Made by a program: the position numbers and the translations under genes. A stretch of 19,129 nucleotides of DNA from contig DYNS01000013.1 in NCBI GenBank assembly GCA_020720965.1, positions 1 through 19,129 on the forward strand, in the 5' to 3' direction. The first letter of the stretch is position 1. Every line of letters starts with the position of its first letter. Positions 7,405 through 14,576 of this stretch are shown here, one piece after another. Origin of the DNA: Anaerolinea sp. Its GTDB lineage: Bacteria; Chloroflexota; Anaerolineae; Anaerolineales; Villigracilaceae. Under the pieces are notes generated by a model, which was given only the letters and a program-made list of their open reading frames with translations, was not told the origin of the DNA and did not search any database.

Positions 7405-8211
7405 TTATCCATCTGTCACTAGGCGGTATCCTACGCCGCGCACGTTAAACAGGTAGGTGGGGCGCTCGCCGTCTGGTTCGATTGCCTGGCGGATGTGGTG
7501 AATGTGCCATTTGACGAGTTCCTGGGCTTCGCGGGCTTCCACCCGGTAGCCCTGTGCTTCGGCAACCAGGGTTTGGTAATCTACCACCTGAGGGGCGTGC
7601 CGGGCAAGGACGAGGAGGTAGTCGAAGGTGGCGGGGGGCAGGCTGATGACGCGCTGTTTGTAGGAGAGGCGGCGGGTGTGCAGGTCCAAATTCAGGGAGC
7701 CGCGTTTCAGATAACGGTCGGCGGGGGCAACGGGGAGGGGTTCCGGGGGGGGAGGGGCGGCGGTTTCGGCATCCAACTGAATCAGTTCGGCTTGCAGGGC
7801 TTCCATTTGGCTTAGAATTTCTTTTTTGCGGCGTTCTTTTTGGCGGGCGCGCAAGATGTTTTGAGTGCGCTCGATGATGGCTTGAGGGTTGAGGGGTTTC
7901 AGGAGGTAATCGGTGGCACCGCGCCGCAGGGCTTCCACCGCAGAGTTGAGGTCTGGCTGGGCGGTGAAGAGGATGACGGGTAAGCCGGGGTTATTCTGGC
8001 GGATTTTATCCAGCACGTCCAAGCCGAACATACCGGGCATGCGCAGGTCCAGGTACACCAGGTCAAAATCGTTTTCTTGTAGGAGGACGATGCACTGCTC
8101 TCCGTTTTCAGCGGTAGTTACGTCCATGCCTTCGTGTTGCAGGATTCGGGCGAAGGTGTGGCGCAGAATGGCTTCGTCATCTACGATGAGGATTTTGCCG
8201 GTGATGCTCAT
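7405..8211 (-). CDS. Response regulator, REC plus OmpR-type winged helix
   Basis: This 268-residue DNA-binding response regulator has a receiver domain at about 5-120 with D11/D12, phosphoacceptor D55 in YLDLRMPG, T83 and K105. A long charged helix with a proline-rich stretch (about 121-166) links it to a C-terminal winged helix (about 168-266). That domain ends in YLFNVRGVGYRLV, the hallmark of the OmpR/PhoB Trans_reg_C family. The linker is longer than in typical OmpR regulators of about 230 residues. The gene starts 10 bp after the kinase gene; AAGGA seven bases before the ATG overlaps the kinase stop codon, so the two are probably translationally coupled. The kinase at 8222-10789 is its likely partner. 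Target genes cannot be read from the sequence. The alternating helix-turn pattern and motifs make this call firm. Confidence 0.95.
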   Translation of the reverse strand: MSITGKILIVDDEAILRHTFARILQHEGMDVTTAENGEQCIVLLQENDFDLVYLDLRMPGMFGLDVLDKIRQNNPGLPVILFTAQPDLNSAVEALRRGATDYLLKPLNPQAIIERTQNILRARQKERRKKEILSQMEALQAELIQLDAETAAPPPPEPLPVAPADRYLKRGSLNLDLHTRRLSYKQRVISLPPATFDYLLVLARHAPQVVDYQTLVAEAQGYRVEAREAQELVKWHIHHIRQAIEPDGERPTYLFNVRGVGYRLVTDG

Positions 8212-8221
8212 GCGGAATTCC

Positions 8222-10789
8222 TTATTGGGTGGGGAGCCAAATGCTAAAGGTTGCGCCGCCGGTGGGGTTGTTTTGGGCGTGAATGCGTCCGTTGTGTTTG
8301 CGGAGGATATCGGATGTGATGGCTAAGCCCAAGCCGGAGCCGCCGTTTTTGTTGGTGACGAAGGAATCGAATATTTTGGGGAGGATGGCTTCATCTATGC
8401 CGATGCCGGTGTCGCTGACCCGGAGCATGACCTGGGCTGTTTCTGGCAGGTGTCGGGCGCTGACGGTGATGTGTCCGCCGTCTGGCATGGCATCTACAGC
8501 GTTCATCACCAGGTTGAGCATGACCTGTTTCAGTTGGTCGGCTACGCCCAAAACGGGGGGCAGGTTTGGCTCGGCTTGCACCTGGTAAGAGATGCGGCTA
8601 TGGCGCAGGTGTGTGGAGAGCAGGGCAAAGACTTCTTGCACAAGCGCCTGAATGGGAGTAGGGCGGAAGTCTTGGCGGCTGACGGGTTGGTAGGTTACTT
8701 TGAGGCGCTGAAGCATGATGGACATGCGCTCGGCTTCGGAGATGACGATTTCCAGGTCTTGCCTGCCTTGTTCGGAGAGGTTGGTTTCGTTTTTGAGCAG
8801 GAAGAGGGCGTTCTGAATTGCCTGAATGGGGTTGTTGAGTTCATGCGAGACGGAGGCGAGCAAGCGCCCGGCTACGGTGAGTTTTTCGCTTTGCACCAGT
8901 TGGGTGCGTATCATCTGCTCGTGATGCAGAGCGTCTTGCAGGTCGGTGTATAAATCCGCTTTTTGGAGGGCAATGGCAAGTTGCACGGCAACGGCATTCA
9001 CCAGTTCCACGTCAATTTCGGTGAGGTATGCCGGGTGCTTTTGGTGAACATCCAAAAGACCTAAAAAGCTTTTGCCAACCTGAATGGGAACGGCGAGTTC
9101 GGCGTTGGTTTCTGCCAAATGCGGTGGGCGGACAAAGGTGATGACTCTTTCCACATCGTTGCTAAAGAAGGGTTCGCCGGTGTCGGCGGTTAGCCCCACA
9201 ATGCCTTCGCCGGGGCGCAGGCGATAGCCTTCGGCGCGCATCTGTGCGCCAATTTCGCCGCTACCTGCCCGCATTACAAAATCGCCGCTGCTGGGTTCCA
9301 CCACAAAAATTTGGACGTAGTAGTAACCAAAACTCTCTTTAAGAAGTTCCACTACGTCATCCATCAGTTTTTGGGGTTCGGTGACGGCGATAAGCCCCTT
9401 GCTGATGCGGTAAAGGGCGTTCACTTCTTGCAGGCGTTGGCGGGTAAGACGCAGCAGGTTGGCATTGTCTATGGACATGGCAGCCTGGCGTGCGAGAGTA
9501 TCCAAAAAGGTGAGCCATTGCGGGCTGGGGTTGTAGGGTTCGCGGCAGAAAATTTCCATCACCCCCAGCAATTGCCCTTTGGCAAGCAGGGGAATGCCAA
9601 AGTAGCAGAAAAAGGCTTCATCCCGAATGGAGGCTGCCAGGGCGGGGTTGTTTTGCAGTTCGCTTAAATCTTCCACATACAGAATGGATTCTTGCAAAGC
9701 GGCACCTCCTGCCAAGCCATCCCCCACCCGCAGGCGGGTAAAGCGCAGGGCATCGGTGCGAAAGCCGTAGCGGGCGGCAGAATCCAGGGTTCCGGTGCGG
9801 GGGTTCAGCAGCAGAATGGAAGCGGCATCCACCACGCCCAGTCGCTGCACCACCTGCGAGACGAGAGTCTCCAGCGCCTCGTGCAGTTCCATGCTCCCGG
9901 TCATGGCTTCTTCCACCAGGTGCAAAATTTCCAGCCGTTCCACTTCGCGCTTCAGGGCGGCTTCGGCTTCTTTGCGGGCGGTTACTTCTTCAAAAATGGT
10001 AACAAATTGGTTGGGGGCATTGCGAAAGGCGCTGATGGAGTAATGTTTGCCGAGGGCTTGGGCATAATTTTCAAACTCGGTGGGTTTGCCGGTTTTTACC
10101 ACCTCGCCGTAAGCCTCCAGCCAATGCCTTTCGGTATCCGGCATTATCTCTTTCACCGTCTTCCCCACCACTTGGCTGGCTTTCAAACCTGTCAGTCTCT
10201 CAAATGCCGGGTTCACCGCAATAAAGCGATAATCTTCCGGGGTGCCTTCCTCGTCAAAAATCATCTCGTGTTGGGCAAAACCATCCAACATTTCTGTAAA
10301 CAAGGTATCGTACTTATTCTCCACCTTTCGCAGGGCGGTTACATCCCGGCTGATGAAAAGCGCCGCCGAAATTACCCCCGCCGGGTTTCGCTCCGGGATA
10401 ACCAACCAGGCGAGGGTCACCTCGCCGCGCAAAATGGAACGGAAGGTGACCTCCGTTTCGAGGGGCATTCCCTCGCGGAGAACCTGCCGATACGCCCTTT
10501 CGCCTGCTTCCAATATCTCTGGCGGGAGTCCCAACTCCGAAATTCGCCTGCCCAGCAGTTGAGCGGGTTCCACGTTGAAGAACTGCCCCAAATTTTGCGA
10601 AACGTAAAGGCAACGTTGCTCCAGGTCAAAACGCAGCACCACCGCCGAGAAAGCATCCAACGCCATGCGGTGAATTTTCTGAGCATGACTGAAGGCAAAA
10701 CGGTCGTGCCTGAGTCGGTACAGTTTTGCCCGCAATTCTTCCGTCATCATTTCGTTGCCGGTCATCCGTTTTTTGAGACCATTACCCAT
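8222..10789 (-). CDS. Soluble sensor histidine kinase, PAS-PAS-GAF-GAF-HisKA-HATPase
   Basis: With the start at 10789 this is an 855-residue kinase without membrane segments, so it senses cytoplasmic signals. Domains: PAS1 at about 40-152, PAS2 at about 160-272, GAF1 at about 300-440, GAF2 at about 470-610, HisKA at about 635-700 and HATPase_c at about 710-855. The phosphoacceptor is H649 in SVSHELNNP, the N-box residue is N763 in NLVMNAVDA, G1 is DTGIGI at 793-798 and G2 is GSGLGL at 817-822. It autophosphorylates on His and should pass phosphate to the regulator encoded 10 bp downstream. The frame is open for 25 more codons to an ATG at 10864. The start at 10789 is preferred because GAGGTGAG lies just before it and the extra residues look non-coding. 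GAF2 is akin to the GAF domains of the cluster at 1-7286. Confidence 0.94.
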   Translation of the reverse strand: MGNGLKKRMTGNEMMTEELRAKLYRLRHDRFAFSHAQKIHRMALDAFSAVVLRFDLEQRCLYVSQNLGQFFNVEPAQLLGRRISELGLPPEILEAGERAYRQVLREGMPLETEVTFRSILRGEVTLAWLVIPERNPAGVISAALFISRDVTALRKVENKYDTLFTEMLDGFAQHEMIFDEEGTPEDYRFIAVNPAFERLTGLKASQVVGKTVKEIMPDTERHWLEAYGEVVKTGKPTEFENYAQALGKHYSISAFRNAPNQFVTIFEEVTARKEAEAALKREVERLEILHLVEEAMTGSMELHEALETLVSQVVQRLGVVDAASILLLNPRTGTLDSAARYGFRTDALRFTRLRVGDGLAGGAALQESILYVEDLSELQNNPALAASIRDEAFFCYFGIPLLAKGQLLGVMEIFCREPYNPSPQWLTFLDTLARQAAMSIDNANLLRLTRQRLQEVNALYRISKGLIAVTEPQKLMDDVVELLKESFGYYYVQIFVVEPSSGDFVMRAGSGEIGAQMRAEGYRLRPGEGIVGLTADTGEPFFSNDVERVITFVRPPHLAETNAELAVPIQVGKSFLGLLDVHQKHPAYLTEIDVELVNAVAVQLAIALQKADLYTDLQDALHHEQMIRTQLVQSEKLTVAGRLLASVSHELNNPIQAIQNALFLLKNETNLSEQGRQDLEIVISEAERMSIMLQRLKVTYQPVSRQDFRPTPIQALVQEVFALLSTHLRHSRISYQVQAEPNLPPVLGVADQLKQVMLNLVMNAVDAMPDGGHITVSARHLPETAQVMLRVSDTGIGIDEAILPKIFDSFVTNKNGGSGLGLAITSDILRKHNGRIHAQNNPTGGATFSIWLPTQ

Positions 10790-10792
10790 GAA

Positions 10793-10800
10793 CTCACCTC
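10793..10800 (-). promoter_or_regulatory. Shine-Dalgarno deciding the histidine kinase start
   Basis: GAGGTGAG on the minus strand has its GAGG core seven bases before the ATG at 10789. No comparable site precedes the upstream in-frame ATG at 10864, so this site fixes the start. Confidence 0.7.
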
Positions 10801-10884
10801 GAAGCGCTGTAGCAAAAATAAAAAGGAACCTTGCGCCGCACCACGCCTTACCAATGTAGCACAAAAAGAAATGGCTTGCATAAC

Positions 10885-10890
10885 ATTATA
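10885..10890 (-). promoter_or_regulatory. Candidate -10 element for the histidine kinase operon
   Basis: A perfect TATAAT stands on the minus strand, which would give a leader of about 90 bases before the kinase ATG. No good -35 is seen at 16-18 bases upstream, so this rests on the -10 alone. It lies in the 116-bp gap after the PAP2 gene, where no terminator hairpin is seen, so some read-through from the upstream operon is possible. Confidence 0.4.
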
Positions 10891-10905
10891 GATTCAGAGC
10901 GAAAA

Positions 10906-11472
10906 CTACCAGATTGTTAAACCCAGCGGCGCAGCAAGCCCCTGAAGAAGGACAAACAGCCCGCCAGAAACCTGCCACCCCAGCAGCGCCACAACCACCC
11001 CCAGGGCTGCGCCGGCAAGGATGTCGGAAAGATAGTGAACACCCATCGCCACCCTTGCCAGCGAAACAAGAGGCGCCCACACCCACAAAATTATCGCCAG
11101 CCAGCCTGGTCCGAGCAGGGTTGCCAACATGGCAAGGAGAAATGCCCGCGCCGCATGACCAGAGGGAAAGGAATGCGGGTCGGTATTGCGATAAATCGCC
11201 CCCCAATCCCCTTGCGGGCGTTGGCGGCGAATGAGAAATTTGAGGGGGAAGACAAACAGAGCAAGGGAAATCATCCAAAACAGCTCGTAAAACGCCCACT
11301 GTCTCCAAATGGTTTGGCTAAAGAGCCATAACCCCAGCAAAGCCACTGCCCAAAACCATGAATCGCCAGAATGGGCAAAGAACATGGCAAGGGTTCGCAA
11401 AGCGCCGGGTTTCTCCGCCACCCGCAAGGCGTAAGACCCGTCCCGGTCGGCTTGGAGAATTCGCTTCAGCAT
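10906..11472 (-). CDS. PAP2-family membrane phosphatase
   Basis: This 188-residue protein carries all three signature motifs of the PAP2/type 2 phosphatidic acid phosphatase superfamily: K-x6-RP (K78 to P86), PSGH (103-106) and R-x5-H-x3-D (R140, H146, D150). H106 and H146 are the expected catalytic histidines. Several hydrophobic segments (about 38-55, 62-80, 108-121, 122-138, 150-168, 170-187) indicate an integral membrane protein. Members remove phosphate from lipid phosphates such as undecaprenyl diphosphate or phosphatidic acid; which one cannot be told here. The start at 11472 overlaps the end of the nucleotidyltransferase gene by 7 bp and gives the usual family length. The frame extends further upstream, but that region lies inside the previous gene. 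It is the last gene of the operon starting at 15812. The family is sure and the substrate is not. Confidence 0.93.
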   Translation of the reverse strand: MLKRILQADRDGSYALRVAEKPGALRTLAMFFAHSGDSWFWAVALLGLWLFSQTIWRQWAFYELFWMISLALFVFPLKFLIRRQRPQGDWGAIYRNTDPHSFPSGHAARAFLLAMLATLLGPGWLAIILWVWAPLVSLARVAMGVHYLSDILAGAALGVVVALLGWQVSGGLFVLLQGLAAPLGLTIW

Positions 11473-12254
11473 TCGTCTGCCCTCGTGCGGTGCGCTTCCA
11501 TATCGGCGCGGAGAAGTTCCAACTGATGGGGCTTGTCCACGTCCATTCCGGCTTCTGCCCAATGCCATAGGATGGCGCGTCCCTTAATCCCCAACCTTTC
11601 GGCAATGCGGCGCACCAGTTCCGAGGCGGTCAGCTGGCGCAGGAGAAGCAGCAGAGCCGTATCCCACCCTACGGCGGCGATTTGCTTGAGGGGGGATTTG
11701 CGGTTGCCAATCAGTTTTTCCCATAAATCCAGGTGTTCGGTTGCCATGCGAACATGGCAGGCGTTAATATCCGCCCCGCAGACTTGCATATCCTTCAGGT
11801 TCGTCCAGGTGCGGCGGGAGTTAGGGTAACGGGCATCCATCACTGGGCGAGGTACAACACCGTAGTAAATATCGTCCTGGGTTTTGCCAATTTCAGCCAC
11901 AAGCCAATCCACCATCTCGCCGGTCAGGGCAGGGATGTCGGAGGAGACGATGAGAACGTATTCGGTTTGGGGGTTCAGCGCCACCGATTTGTGAATACCG
12001 GCGATAATGTTCGCCAGCATTTGCCCCTGGTTGGGCAGATAGTGGGTGGGTTTGGCACAGGTAACGCCTGCCTTGGGGCTTAAGCCAATGATGATGACGT
12101 TGTGTACCTGCGCGGCTTGCGAGAGCGCATCCAACACCCATTGAATCATCGGCTTACCGGCAATATCCAGCATGGCTTTGGAATGCCCCTCGGTATAGGG
12201 GTAAAGCGGGTCTTCTGGCAGGGGTATACCCCCGGCAATTACAATGGCATCCAT
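11466..12254 (-). CDS. MobA-like NTP transferase (nucleotidyltransferase family protein)
   Basis: This 262-residue protein has a Rossmann-like nucleotidyltransferase fold. It opens with MDAIVIAGG, where the AGG loop binds the nucleotide. SKAMLDIAGKPMIQWVLDAL follows, with K26 as the likely phosphate-contacting Lys. SSDIPAL has D106 as a metal ligand, and the C-terminal GMDVDKPHQLELL supplies the second metal-binding Asp. Such enzymes move a nucleotide from NTP or CTP onto a cofactor or sugar phosphate. The loop after AGG (residues 10-24) is longer and less basic than in true MobA, so this is probably not the molybdenum cofactor guanylyltransferase. A sugar- or alcohol-phosphate nucleotidyltransferase is more likely. 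GGAGA before the ATG supports the start. It sits 52 bp after the conserved unknown gene and overlaps the PAP2 gene by 7 bp. Confidence 0.85.
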   Translation of the reverse strand: MDAIVIAGGIPLPEDPLYPYTEGHSKAMLDIAGKPMIQWVLDALSQAAQVHNVIIIGLSPKAGVTCAKPTHYLPNQGQMLANIIAGIHKSVALNPQTEYVLIVSSDIPALTGEMVDWLVAEIGKTQDDIYYGVVPRPVMDARYPNSRRTWTNLKDMQVCGADINACHVRMATEHLDLWEKLIGNRKSPLKQIAAVGWDTALLLLLRQLTASELVRRIAERLGIKGRAILWHWAEAGMDVDKPHQLELLRADMEAHRTRADEC

Positions 12255-12306
12255 GTATTATTCTCCGTATATCGCGCCCACCACCGCAGGATAAAAAAGA
12301 AAAGCC

Positions 12307-13209
12307 TTACAGGGTTTGCAGTTGCGGCTCTATGTGGAGTTGCGCCAGCATCTCTTCGTATTCTGGCAGGGTAAGGGCACGCCCTTTGCCAGAGACGGCT
12401 ATAAGGGCGGCTTCCATCATATTCGTACCAAAGGAACGCCCATCCAGGGTGGGGGTGGTTGTCACCAGATATTTTACCCCGCAGCGCCGAAACAGTTCCA
12501 CATCTTCGGGGGTGGTAGTGTTGGTTACGACAATTTTGCCGCTCATATCATCTGGCATATAACGCTTGATGTAGTGACAATCCCCGGCGATGACGGTTGC
12601 CCAGCGAAAGTATTGGGTATATTTGGGCTTGCGCTCTTCCTGCTTGTCGCCGGTGGGGTAAACCCAATCAAAAGGCAGCCGCCCGGCAATGGGCATCAGC
12701 AGCGCCGCCACCCGTTTAAGGGCAGAATCCGTCCGCAGGGGGATGGGAATATCGAGAGAAAACATCAGGTCGCCAAAAACGCACTCGTAACCGGCATCCA
12801 AAAAAGAGCGGGTTAATCCCCAACGGTCTGCGCCGGTCATCACCAGGGCTTTTTTGCCCTTTTCCGCCAGGTAAGCCGCCAGGTGATTTTCCAAAAACGG
12901 GGCGGATTTTCTCTCCAGGGTGTTTTTTAGCCCGGTTCCGTCCACCACCGGCGTTTTCTTAATAAAGCGCACCATCGGCTGCACGGAATACAGCGGATAC
13001 CATTTATCCTCCACCAGCAAACCCAGGTCTCCGCCGCCCACGCCAAAAGCGTCCACCGTTCCATCCAACTCCTTATACTTTTGGGCGGCGGCTTCCATAT
13101 CGCCATCTGTGCCAATCCGCTCCATCCGAATCGGCTGCCCAAAAAGGTTTACCTCCACCGCTTTGTTGCGTTTGGATGAGCCAATGCTAATGCTGACTGC
13201 TCTTTTCAT
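12307..13209 (-). CDS. Conserved protein of unknown function, about 300 aa
   Basis: From the ATG at 13209, backed by GGAGG five bases upstream, the product has 300 residues; a longer frame to 13296 lacks such a site and runs into rnhB. It begins KRAVSISIGSSKRNK and has RIGTDGDMEAA, DAFGVGGGDLGLL, TPVVDGTGLKNTLER, a central segment VMTGADRWGLTRSFLDAG and IVVTNTTTPEDVELFRRCGV near the end. The short glycine-rich blocks suggest an alpha/beta nucleotide- or sugar-phosphate-binding fold. There is no signal peptide or membrane segment. As I recall, related proteins carry the label quinate 5-dehydrogenase in some annotations. I cannot see a motif that proves that activity, so the label should not be taken as function. 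It lies 19 bp after rnhB and before a nucleotidyltransferase in the same operon. Confidence 0.88.
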   Translation of the reverse strand: MKRAVSISIGSSKRNKAVEVNLFGQPIRMERIGTDGDMEAAAQKYKELDGTVDAFGVGGGDLGLLVEDKWYPLYSVQPMVRFIKKTPVVDGTGLKNTLERKSAPFLENHLAAYLAEKGKKALVMTGADRWGLTRSFLDAGYECVFGDLMFSLDIPIPLRTDSALKRVAALLMPIAGRLPFDWVYPTGDKQEERKPKYTQYFRWATVIAGDCHYIKRYMPDDMSGKIVVTNTTTPEDVELFRRCGVKYLVTTTPTLDGRSFGTNMMEAALIAVSGKGRALTLPEYEEMLAQLHIEPQLQTL

Positions 13210-13213
13210 TACG

Positions 13214-13219
13214 ACCTCC
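13214..13219 (-). promoter_or_regulatory. Shine-Dalgarno deciding the start at 13209
   Basis: GGAGGT on the minus strand lies just ahead of the ATG at 13209. It sits in the short gap after the rnhB stop and argues against the in-frame start at 13296, which lies inside rnhB. Confidence 0.75.
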
Positions 13220-13228
13220 AAAATAGGT

Positions 13229-13864
13229 TTAGGGTTCCGGGCTTTGCGCCAGCCCCTTAAGGGTAAAAGAAAGGCGATGTTGGGGACAAAATCCACGCTG
13301 CCGAATCTGGTTCAGATGCCGGGCAGTACCATAGCCCTTGTGCTGTTCCAAGCCGTAGCCCGGATACTGTTCCCCCAGCGCCCTCAACGCCGAATCGCGT
13401 TCCGTCTTCGCCAGCACCGAGGCAGCCGCAATGCTGAGGGAAAGGCTCTCGCCCTTGGGCATGATGCGATGCGGCTGGTCGAGGTCTTTCCAGGGGATGT
13501 AATCCATCAGAAGGTATTGAGGGGTGGGTTGCAAAGCCGCCAGAGCGCGGGTCATTGCCAGGCGGGTGGCGGGCAAAATGCCCAAAGCGTCAATTTCGGC
13601 GGCGCTTGCCTCGCCAACCGCCCAAGCCAGGGCAATTTGCTTAATCCGCAGGGCGGCGGCGGCACGCTGAGGGGCAGTCATCTGCTTGGAGTCGCGCACC
13701 CCTGCCAGGGCGGGGAAAAGAATCGGCTGCGCGGGGAGGATGACCGCCCCCGCCATCACCGGACCCGCCCAGGCACCGCGCCCGGCTTCGTCAATTCCGG
13801 CAACGAGGAGGATGCCCGCTTGCCACAGTTCTTCTTCCAGCCGGGTGGGGGAGGTTTTAATCAT
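13229..13864 (-). CDS. rnhB: Ribonuclease HII
   Basis: Ribonuclease HII cuts the RNA strand of RNA-DNA hybrids and starts removal of single ribonucleotides from DNA. This 211-residue protein shows the family motifs in order: GIDEAGRG at 23-30 with catalytic D25 and E26, RDSKQM at 57-62, LLMDY with catalytic D121, AAASVLAKTERD with D157, and YGLEQHKGYGT at 170-180 followed by HLNQIRQRG. The usual GRGPLAGPV reads GRGAWAGPV here. The start at 13864 overlaps the end of the glycosyltransferase gene by 8 bp and gives the usual length; upstream in-frame codons lie within that gene and look non-coding. Cytoplasmic. Operon position and overlap suggest coupling to the glycosyltransferase gene, although the functions are unrelated. 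Confidence 0.96.
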   Translation of the reverse strand: MIKTSPTRLEEELWQAGILLVAGIDEAGRGAWAGPVMAGAVILPAQPILFPALAGVRDSKQMTAPQRAAAALRIKQIALAWAVGEASAAEIDALGILPATRLAMTRALAALQPTPQYLLMDYIPWKDLDQPHRIMPKGESLSLSIAAASVLAKTERDSALRALGEQYPGYGLEQHKGYGTARHLNQIRQRGFCPQHRLSFTLKGLAQSPEP

Positions 13865-14576
13865 ACAATCCGCTGCGCCCGTTGCGCCGAATGGTGAGGA
13901 GGTCGTAGAACATGCGCCAGGAATCACGCAGGACGCTGACCTTGCTATCCGGGTTAAAGTACCAGGGGATGGGAATTTCCTGCACGGGCAAACCCCGGCG
14001 GCGGGCAATGTAAAGGAGTTCCACGTCAAAAGACCAGCCCATAAGGGTTTGGCGTTGAAACAGGTCTGGAACCACATCTGCCCGAAAGAGTTTGAATCCG
14101 CATTGGGTGTCGTGCAAATGGGGTAATACCAAAGCGCGGATGAGTGTGTTAAAGACCCGCCCGGTGATGTGTCGGTAGGCAGGTTCGTTGTAGCGCACCG
14201 CGCCGGGGGCTTCCCGCGAGGCAATCGCAATAGGCACATTCAACGCCGGGGGAATGAAGCGCAGGACTTCTTCGATGGGCATGGAGAAGTCGGCATCTGC
14301 AAAGAAACGGTAAGCGCCGTTGGCGGCTAACATCCCTTTTTTTACGGCGCGTCCTTTACCAGGCAGGTCTTCTTGCAGCACGCGCAAAAAGGGGGTTTGG
14401 GCGGCATATTGCCGGGCAATTTCCAGGCTTTTATCGGCGCTGTCGTTAATGATGAGAATCACTTCCGCGACAAAAGACTGGTTGGATAGAAAATACACCA
14501 CCTGCTCCAAGGTCTGGGGCAGGCGGCGTTCTTCGTTTTTGGCAGGGATGATGATGCTGAGGAATGGCGAGGTCAT
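13857..14576 (-). CDS. Family 2 glycosyltransferase, dolichyl-phosphate glucosyl/mannosyltransferase type
   Basis: This 239-residue GT-A enzyme opens with LSIIIPAKNEERRLP and has the nucleotide-sugar metal motif FADADFSMP (D94, D96). The block GKGRAVKKGM (73-82) and the marker DTQCGFKLF (156-164) are typical of the ALG5/DPM1-like branch, which moves a sugar from UDP-glucose or GDP-mannose to a polyprenyl phosphate. The first Asp motif reads IINDSADKS instead of the usual VDDGSTD. There is no C-terminal membrane domain, so it probably acts at the inner face of the membrane as a peripheral protein. The ATG at 14576 abuts the TAA of the NERD-like gene with no spacer. A later PAP2 phosphatase and a nucleotidyltransferase in the same operon fit polyprenyl-sugar metabolism (inference). 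The exact sugar is unknown. Confidence 0.92.
   Translation of the reverse strand: MTSPFLSIIIPAKNEERRLPQTLEQVVYFLSNQSFVAEVILIINDSADKSLEIARQYAAQTPFLRVLQEDLPGKGRAVKKGMLAANGAYRFFADADFSMPIEEVLRFIPPALNVPIAIASREAPGAVRYNEPAYRHITGRVFNTLIRALVLPHLHDTQCGFKLFRADVVPDLFQRQTLMGWSFDVELLYIARRRGLPVQEIPIPWYFNPDSKVSVLRDSWRMFYDLLTIRRNGRSGLYD

Noticed and set aside
10790..10864. 25-codon upstream extension of the histidine kinase
   Set aside because: No ribosome site precedes the ATG at 10864, while GAGGTGAG stands ahead of 10789. A hydrophobic stretch FLFIFATA in the extension is too short for a membrane segment.
9692..10891. 399-codon open frame on the plus strand
   Set aside because: It is antisense to the PAS and GAF1 part of the histidine kinase, with low-complexity composition and no domains.
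11473..11568. 32-codon upstream extension of the PAP2 gene
   Set aside because: It lies inside the nucleotidyltransferase gene and has Arg/Gly-rich composition unlike a PAP2 N-terminus.
11466..12254. Molybdenum cofactor guanylyltransferase (mobA)
   Set aside because: The nucleotide-binding loop is longer and differs from MobA (no G-G-x-S-x-R-M-G pattern), and no molybdenum cofactor genes are nearby; only the broader family is supported.
12920..13897. 325-codon open frame on the plus strand
   Set aside because: It spans antisense to the conserved unknown gene and rnhB, both supported by motifs and ribosome sites.
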